NCBI RefSeq assembly: GCF_927312905.1
Contig: NZ_CAKMHQ010000012.1
Coordinates: forward strand, 27,705-91,704
Length of the DNA: 64,000 bases
Direction: 5' to 3'
Origin: Candidatus Nitrotoga sp. 1052
Lineage (GTDB): Bacteria; Pseudomonadota; Gammaproteobacteria; Burkholderiales; Gallionellaceae
Part shown: piece by piece, positions 59,808 to 64,000 of the stretch
Layout of the letters: every line of letters starts with the position of its first letter
Numbering within the stretch: the stretch's first letter is position 1
The notes under the pieces: model-generated
The model's database searches: none
The model's input: the letters and a program-made list of their open reading frames with translations, nothing else
What the model was told of the DNA's origin: nothing
Translations under genes and position numbers: made by a program

Positions 59808-60779
59808 ATGAGCGTGATTGGAATGGATATTGGTTACTCGAATTTAAAAATTGCCTATGGCGACAATGGTGGCGACCCTGTATTGGTGAACCGCCCAGCA
59901 GGCGCAGCCCCGTCGGATCACATCGGGCAAAGAATCATGGGGGATGACGATGCCGTGCGCGTTTTGGTGGATGGTCGCGAGTTCGCCGCAGCGATCAGCC
60001 ACGACAGAATCGAAAACTGGGCGCGGGAGATGCACAAGGATTTCACCACAACGGATTCCTATCGTGCGTTGTTTTATTCCGGCCTGCTGCTGTCCGGTTT
60101 GAGTGAAATTGACAAGATTGTGACCGGGTTGCCAACCAGCCAATACTTCGACGCCAAACTTCGTGCGCGTCTGGTCGAGACCATGAAAGGCGAGCATCAG
60201 GTTACGCCATGCCGGAAGGTTGTAGTAAAGGATGTAAAGATCGTGCCTCAACCTTTGGGCGGGTTTGTGGACTACTTGCACGGACTCGCCGACCCGACCC
60301 AGGTTGAGGATGCCAGCGTTCTGGTGGTCGATCCCGGCTTCTTCTCGGTTGACTGGGTATTGCTGGTCAACGGCGAATTCAAGCGAGCCTCATCTGGAAC
60401 AAGCCTGGATGCGGCCTCGGTCATTCTGGATGAAACTGCAGCATTAATTTCCAGGGATCATGGCGGCAACCCAGGCAGAGGAAAGCTGGAGAACGCGATC
60501 AGGTCAGGACGCAACACTGTATCCGTCTTTGGGGCGCGGATAGATATTGCACCCTATCTGGCAGATGCATCATCCAAGGTTGGCCACATTGTTGGCGCGC
60601 AACTTCAAGAATCGCTCAGAAAAGAAGATTCTGATATCGACACGATTGTGTTGGTTGGAGGAGGTGCTCCATTCTACGAAGCAGCAATCAAAGCCGCTTT
60701 CCATCAGGTTCCGGTAACCGTTGCCCCTGATTCTGTATTCGCAAATGCAAGAGGGTTCTGGCGTGGAGGTGCTGCCTAA
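59808..60779 (+). CDS. parM: ParM-type actin-like segregation ATPase
   Basis: ParM filaments push plasmid copies apart at division. The ATG at 59808 follows AAGGAGAAGGTA. The 323-residue product begins MSVIGMDIGYSNLKIAYGDN, the phosphate-1 loop of actin-like ATPases, has VLVVDPGFFSVDWVLL as phosphate-2 and IVLVGGGAPFYEAAI as the adenosine motif. Relatives are the ParM/Alp proteins of R391-like ICE and plasmids. It is followed after one base by a small partner gene. It appears intact. Confidence 0.9.
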   Translation: MSVIGMDIGYSNLKIAYGDNGGDPVLVNRPAGAAPSDHIGQRIMGDDDAVRVLVDGREFAAAISHDRIENWAREMHKDFTTTDSYRALFYSGLLLSGLSEIDKIVTGLPTSQYFDAKLRARLVETMKGEHQVTPCRKVVVKDVKIVPQPLGGFVDYLHGLADPTQVEDASVLVVDPGFFSVDWVLLVNGEFKRASSGTSLDAASVILDETAALISRDHGGNPGRGKLENAIRSGRNTVSVFGARIDIAPYLADASSKVGHIVGAQLQESLRKEDSDIDTIVLVGGGAPFYEAAIKAAFHQVPVTVAPDSVFANARGFWRGGAA

Positions 60780-60780
60780 G

Positions 60781-61032
60781 ATGCGCATCACCATCAATTA
60801 TTTCGAGGGATATCCAGAATTGCAGGCCGACCTGTCTGCATTCCCCCTGCGCGCCAGAGCGGAACGGATGCGGATGCTTGCCTCGCTTGGTTTGTCGGTT
60901 CTAGGTGGCGGGATAGCCATAAACAAAGCTCCAGTAGTTACCCCTGCTAAAGAAGCAACTCCTGATGTAACTCAGCCAGCCAGTCACGGCAGCCCGTCTG
61001 GGATCGTGAAAAGAATATTCGATCAGGTTTGA
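60781..61032 (+). CDS. Small partner protein of ParM
   Basis: The ATG at 60781 lies one base after the parM stop. The 83-residue product has YPELQADLSAFPLRARAERM followed by RMLASLGLSVLGG, a short helical pattern like the small proteins that follow parM in R391-type elements, and a Pro/Thr-rich C-terminal linker. By position it is the likely adaptor binding the centromere-like repeats and ParM. Family identity is not proven. Confidence 0.7.
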   Translation: MRITINYFEGYPELQADLSAFPLRARAERMRMLASLGLSVLGGGIAINKAPVVTPAKEATPDVTQPASHGSPSGIVKRIFDQV

Positions 61033-61035
61033 TGC

Positions 61036-61245
61036 ATGGTAGTGCTTGCGAAAACACAAATTATCGTCGATATGCGTCCAGCAATCGCGGTTGAGAGAAA
61101 GATCGAACGGCATCACATCGCATTTTTTCGGGCGATCATCCTGGACTGCTTGATCGAGCGTTCGGCCAACGAAGCGGGGTGTGGTTATACGGCAACATTT
61201 GACCGAGATGCGGCCAAAAATTGCGGGATGAGGTTGATCGGCTAA
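61036..61245 (+). pseudogene. PIN-domain (VapC-like) C-terminal fragment
   Basis: The last 40 codons read IILDCLIERSANEAGCGYTA followed by TFDRDAAKNCGMRLIG. This matches the end of PIN-domain RNase toxins (pattern DxLI....A...GC...TFD..AA...GM.L), including the final catalytic Asp of the TFD motif. The N-terminal acidic residues and about two thirds of the fold are absent. The preceding ~30 codons are unrelated. It is most likely a relic of a vapBC module. Confidence 0.6.
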
Positions 61246-61278
61246 ATTGCAAAAATAATTGAGTTACTGAAGGCAAAA

Positions 61279-61782
61279 ATGGGAATCTTGATTTTGTTGA
61301 GCATCGCGATAGTAGCGATATTTGCATGCTACTGGTTGACTGTCGGCGCGTTTCGGTTGCTGATCCGCCTTCTCGACCTTCCAAAATACCAAGATGTGGT
61401 CGTGCCGTCCAAATATGATTTCAAAACCGTGGTTGAGTTTAATAACCCGCTTACCCAGTACGTTTACGATTTGATGGCCGGGTTTAAGCATGCAACCGAA
61501 GATAGCGGTATCAAGCTTGGATGGAGTTTTGTGTTCTTTGTCGCCTTGGGTGCAATGGCGTCTTTTGTTTGGGTGTTAATCATTGCGGTTATAACCCTGT
61601 GGTTTTTGCTTTGGGCATCTCCCTCTGCAATGAGGGCAGCAAGATGGCGTGCCAAGACTTTCAAGGACTGCACCGCTGAAGACTGGCACAAGACTCACCT
61701 CTGGACAATGAAGTCCGAATTGCGCCAGCAGGAAATGGCAAGTGCAATTAGGCGGAGCGGCGTAGGCGGTTTGCATCGCTGA
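61279..61782 (+). CDS. Inner-membrane protein of unknown function
   Basis: The 167-residue product has an N-terminal membrane helix (ILILLSIAIVAIFACYWLTV), a second hydrophobic segment at ~83-112 (WSFVFFVALGAMASFVWVLI, then IAVITLWFLLW), and a soluble basic C-terminus. The LPKYQDVVVPSKYDF segment lies between. No family is recognised. It lies downstream of the partition genes in the same direction and may be a backbone gene of the element. Confidence 0.65.
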   Translation: MGILILLSIAIVAIFACYWLTVGAFRLLIRLLDLPKYQDVVVPSKYDFKTVVEFNNPLTQYVYDLMAGFKHATEDSGIKLGWSFVFFVALGAMASFVWVLIIAVITLWFLLWASPSAMRAARWRAKTFKDCTAEDWHKTHLWTMKSELRQQEMASAIRRSGVGGLHR

Positions 61783-62308
61783 GGCCAATTGCTTTAATTG
61801 TAGTAGTTCAGACTTAAACAGACAGTTGCAGTCCGAACAGATCGAATCATATGGCTCGGCACAGGACAAAAGAGGCAATTTGCGAACGACTGGTATTCGG
61901 CGTCCAATCTGGCAAAATAAGCTTCTGGAATGTGCCAATGGACTGCTGCTCAATACCCCAATGGGGAATGCACCCACTTCGGCCATTGCTGCCGGTGGCG
62001 TCCAGATGAAACTACGACCGATACACAGCCATCAGCGGTCATAGACGCTGAAATCATTCAGAATGGCCGCTTTTTTGAAACGCGACCGTGTGCTTTCGAC
62101 ACATTGCTGCCGGTGGCAACTAGAGTGGAGAACGACCGGTATGCAACGTACACCGGTCATTGGCTTGGAATGCCGCTGAACGGCCGCTTCCAACTTCGGC
62201 GACTGCGTACTATCGACACATACCGGCCATCTGACTTTCCGGAAAGCAGACGTTCAAGGTAACTGGCGCGGCGCGGCTTTATCGCGCAGCGTCCGGTTGA
62301 CCGCAGGG
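61783..62308. other. Spacer with degenerate short repeats
   Basis: No gene is supported. Repeated words such as ATGGCCGCTTTT/ACGGCCGCTTCC and pairs like GACCGGTATG/CACCGGTCATT occur from 61900 to 62230, the look of a decayed dispersed repeat family of non-coding type. Confidence 0.4.
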
Positions 62309-62706
62309 TTAGCCCACTCTGATTTTAGCAATGATAGATTCATCATGAATACGAGCGGGAAGCGTCGCGTTGCCCAACATGAAATGTTTCGCGATTCTGT
62401 GAACACCATCAAGAATCCATTGCTTGTCTTGCAACTTCAGTATGTCTATCGGATATTCCACCTCTGTCTGATGTAAGCGTTGAGCCTGATAGCTGAGGCG
62501 CCAGGGTTACGAATGACATCGATCAGGCAAGTGTCGAATAGCAACCCACGGCAGGGCACCGATGACCATAGCGGTAGATCCAAGAGATAGGCGAATTCAG
62601 AACACGAAACCTGAACTGTATCCGTGTCGACTGCCCAAACCTTGCACACATCCCAGTTGAACGGAAGGATGTGCTCTTTAAGAACTTCGGGAATCACTTT
62701 GGGCAT
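62309..62706 (-). pseudogene. ParB/sulfiredoxin-fold-like gene with a frameshift
   Basis: The 5' frame (62446-62706) encodes MPKVIPEVLKEHILPFNWDV to LNAYIRQRWNIR and stops. From about 62465 another frame continues as TEVEYPIDILKLQDKQWILD followed by GVHRIAKHFMLGN and ends at 62309. The DGVHRIAK segment matches the DGxHR motif of ParB/Srx-fold proteins. One missing base near 62468 explains the break. The full product would be about 130 residues. Function unknown; conserved small proteins of this type occur on mobile elements. Confidence 0.6.
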
Positions 62707-62775
62707 TGAGTGGGCTACGTAAAATTAACTGGCTCCGCGCTTTTGCGGAGACCAGGTTGAATGTCGGGTTGGGCA

Positions 62776-63240
62776 TCATTTCGCGAGGAACGTGACCATG
62801 AAGGATGATAGCTCAGACACGGCTACCTGTAGATTTCTTGCAAGAGACTCAAGCGGCTGTGATGTCAGCACTTCTTTTGCATGGGACAATCCATGTTTGC
62901 GTTTAGCCGTTATTTTCAGTCGCGTGGCTTCCGTTGGATCAGCGGTCTGTCTAATCCAGAGCGAGTGCTGCACTGTATTTGGCCGTTGTTCAAGGTCGGA
63001 TAGGCGGCTGACAAGTGCCTTAAGGTGGTCGTGCTCCTGCGCGTCTTTACATCGGTATTGAAACAGTGAAACTAAAAGGTCGAGTTTGCGCGAAAACGAC
63101 ATTTCTGCGGTGACCATTTGACCTACATGTTGCTCCGAACTGATAAGCGACCAAATGAATGAGCTAAGCCAGCTTTCAAGCTCAGCAAATGCAACGCTGA
63201 TTTTCCCAATGGCTAAACAATGTTCATCACTGATGCTCAT
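62776..63240 (-). CDS. Hypothetical helical protein
   Basis: The ATG at 63240 is preferred because AGGAA precedes it at good spacing; a TTG 24 bp upstream is possible. The ~154-residue product starts MSISDEHCLAIGKISVAFAE and continues as an all-helical protein with SLISSEQHVGQMVTAEMSFS then RKLDLLVSLFQYR. Proteins of this pattern are common on accessory DNA but have no known function. It lies between a broken gene and the DUF1780 gene, in the same direction, separated from the latter by a strong hairpin. Confidence 0.65.
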   Translation of the reverse strand: MSISDEHCLAIGKISVAFAELESWLSSFIWSLISSEQHVGQMVTAEMSFSRKLDLLVSLFQYRCKDAQEHDHLKALVSRLSDLEQRPNTVQHSLWIRQTADPTEATRLKITAKRKHGLSHAKEVLTSQPLESLARNLQVAVSELSSFMVTFLAK

Positions 63241-63275
63241 GAGATCGGTTCCTATGATGCCCAACGTAAAAGTAA

Positions 63276-63307
63276 GGGGCTGCGCGAATAAAGCCTCGCG
63301 CAGCCCC
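63276..63307 (-). terminator. Hairpin terminator after the DUF1780 gene
   Basis: GGGGCTGCGCG (63276-63286) and CGCGCAGCCCC (63297-63307) form a perfect 11-bp stem with a 10-base loop. On the minus strand it is followed by TTACTTTTA, a weak T-rich tail. It lies 25 bp past the stop of the DUF1780 gene and upstream of the next gene, so it probably separates the two units. Confidence 0.75.
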
Positions 63308-63331
63308 TCTTGACTGTAAGGTTAGCTGTTT

Positions 63332-63940
63332 TCATAGCGCAGTATGCAGGAATGCAGGCGCTTCAAGTGTGGCATATAGAACTAGTGCTCGGCTACCCAT
63401 AAGGCAAGATACCGAACGCCAGCCGAGGGGTGACAGTTCTTCGATTTTGACATCTTTCATTTCAACGATGGAGGCTCTTGTGCGTGTGATATAGAAGAGG
63501 AGATCGATATTTGCTTTGCAATCGATGTACTTCTCTTCGAACGCCAGCTTGTGTGCGTTGTCACGAACCAGGCCATACCCGCTGACAACAGGTGGCACTT
63601 CATAGACAAAGCCAGGCCCTACAGTGTCTTGCAATGTCTTCGCCTCCATCACTCGGCGATACGTATCCTTGATTTCGTCCCCACGTCGAAAATTGGGGTT
63701 CGGTATTTCCTTGATTTGGAATCGTGCCTGACGAAATTCGATATCGACCTTGCTGTACTGAGGATGGGATTGCAATTCATCGTTAGTAAAAGGAACAGAC
63801 AGGCAGTTGAGGAACTCTTCTACGACCCAGCGTTCACGATCTTCTTTACCTGGGTTTGAATAGAACCGATGGCTCTCCGCCCAATAACGTTTCATTTCGG
63901 CGAGTATACCTGCTTCGGAGGTCGACATCTGATCATTCAT
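63332..63940 (-). CDS. DUF1780 family protein
   Basis: The 202-residue product has the family pattern AEMKRYWAESHRFYSNPGKE followed by RERWVVEEFLNCL and DIEFRQARFQIKEIPNPNFR, then RRGDEIKDTYRRV. DUF1780 proteins are widespread on ICE and plasmids, often in the variable part; the acidic and Lys residues in DIEFRQARFQIKE are in a spacing reminiscent of a PD-(D/E)xK nuclease core (D-x-E-x-x-x-x-F-x-I-K), which suggests but does not prove a nuclease. It appears complete and ends at a strong terminator. An ATG 12 codons... within the N-terminus (MSTSEAG, 63928) could be the real start. Confidence 0.8.
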   Translation of the reverse strand: MNDQMSTSEAGILAEMKRYWAESHRFYSNPGKEDRERWVVEEFLNCLSVPFTNDELQSHPQYSKVDIEFRQARFQIKEIPNPNFRRGDEIKDTYRRVMEAKTLQDTVGPGFVYEVPPVVSGYGLVRDNAHKLAFEEKYIDCKANIDLLFYITRTRASIVEMKDVKIEELSPLGWRSVSCLMGSRALVLYATLEAPAFLHTAL

Positions 63941-64000
63941 GGCAGCTAACGACGCTGTAGAAAAACCCCATTCTGAACACCTGATTCAGCTTTGGGTAGA
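63941..64000. other. Window edge, no gene seen
   Basis: These 60 bases precede the DUF1780 start and probably hold its promoter. Nothing else can be said. Confidence 0.3.

Noticed and set aside
1..64000. CRISPR array
   Set aside because: No set of regularly spaced identical repeats with unique spacers was seen; the repeat families here are palindromic units, iterons and IS remnants.

Overview
The window looks like accessory DNA from a proteobacterium, most likely a betaproteobacterium near the Nitrosomonadales. That placement rests on the style of IHF-beta, UmuD and the transfer genes and on the type of short dispersed repeats, so the lineage is inferred and not proven. No core housekeeping genes, rRNA or tRNA were seen. 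Almost everything belongs to a toxin locus, a conjugative plasmid/ICE backbone or its cargo, and many genes are broken. 

Region 1 (1-12.1 kb) is a Tc (ABC-type insecticidal) toxin locus. It holds the 3' end of a TcA pore subunit on the plus strand, a frameshifted DnaC-like ATPase, and a very large fused TcB-TcC cocoon/Rhs protein with a hypervariable C-terminus on the minus strand. Imperfect ~95-bp direct repeats bracket the last two. Fragments of an M48 peptidase and of an ISNCY-like transposase follow. Region 2 (12.1-18.5 kb) has a two-gene unit, a membrane-spanning NACHT (STAND) NTPase with an exported helical-repeat domain and a coupled small exported protein. It is followed by a lexA fragment and a PemK-like toxin-antitoxin pair whose toxin carries one amber stop. 

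Region 3 (18.5-26.4 kb) is an F-type transfer operon on the minus strand, in order traF-like S26 peptidase, MOBH relaxase, a 30-codon ORF, traW, traU, trbC, a small TraN-like gene, traN and an exported protein. Region 4 (26.5-55.4 kb) is cargo: a dead IS110 element, three toxin-antitoxin modules, an SRAP protease with umuD-umuC, ihfB with a decayed copy, an unknown membrane protein between inverted repeats, and a ~16-kb operon. That operon appears to join a DISARM-like system (DUF1998 helicase, SNF2 helicase, AlbA/DUF4062 protein, Eco57I-type methylase) to a type I CBASS (CapV phospholipase and CD-NTase) through stop/start overlaps. Both the methylase and the CD-NTase are interrupted. 

Region 5 (55.4-64 kb) returns to backbone: DUF4400, TraD coupling protein, a possible MobI, a RepA with 3' iterons, a ParM-type actin with a partner gene, and conserved small genes ending in a DUF1780 protein. 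The two backbone blocks flanking the cargo indicate one MOBH plasmid or integrated plasmid (SXT/R391- or IncA/C-like in gene content) that has collected and is partly losing defence genes.
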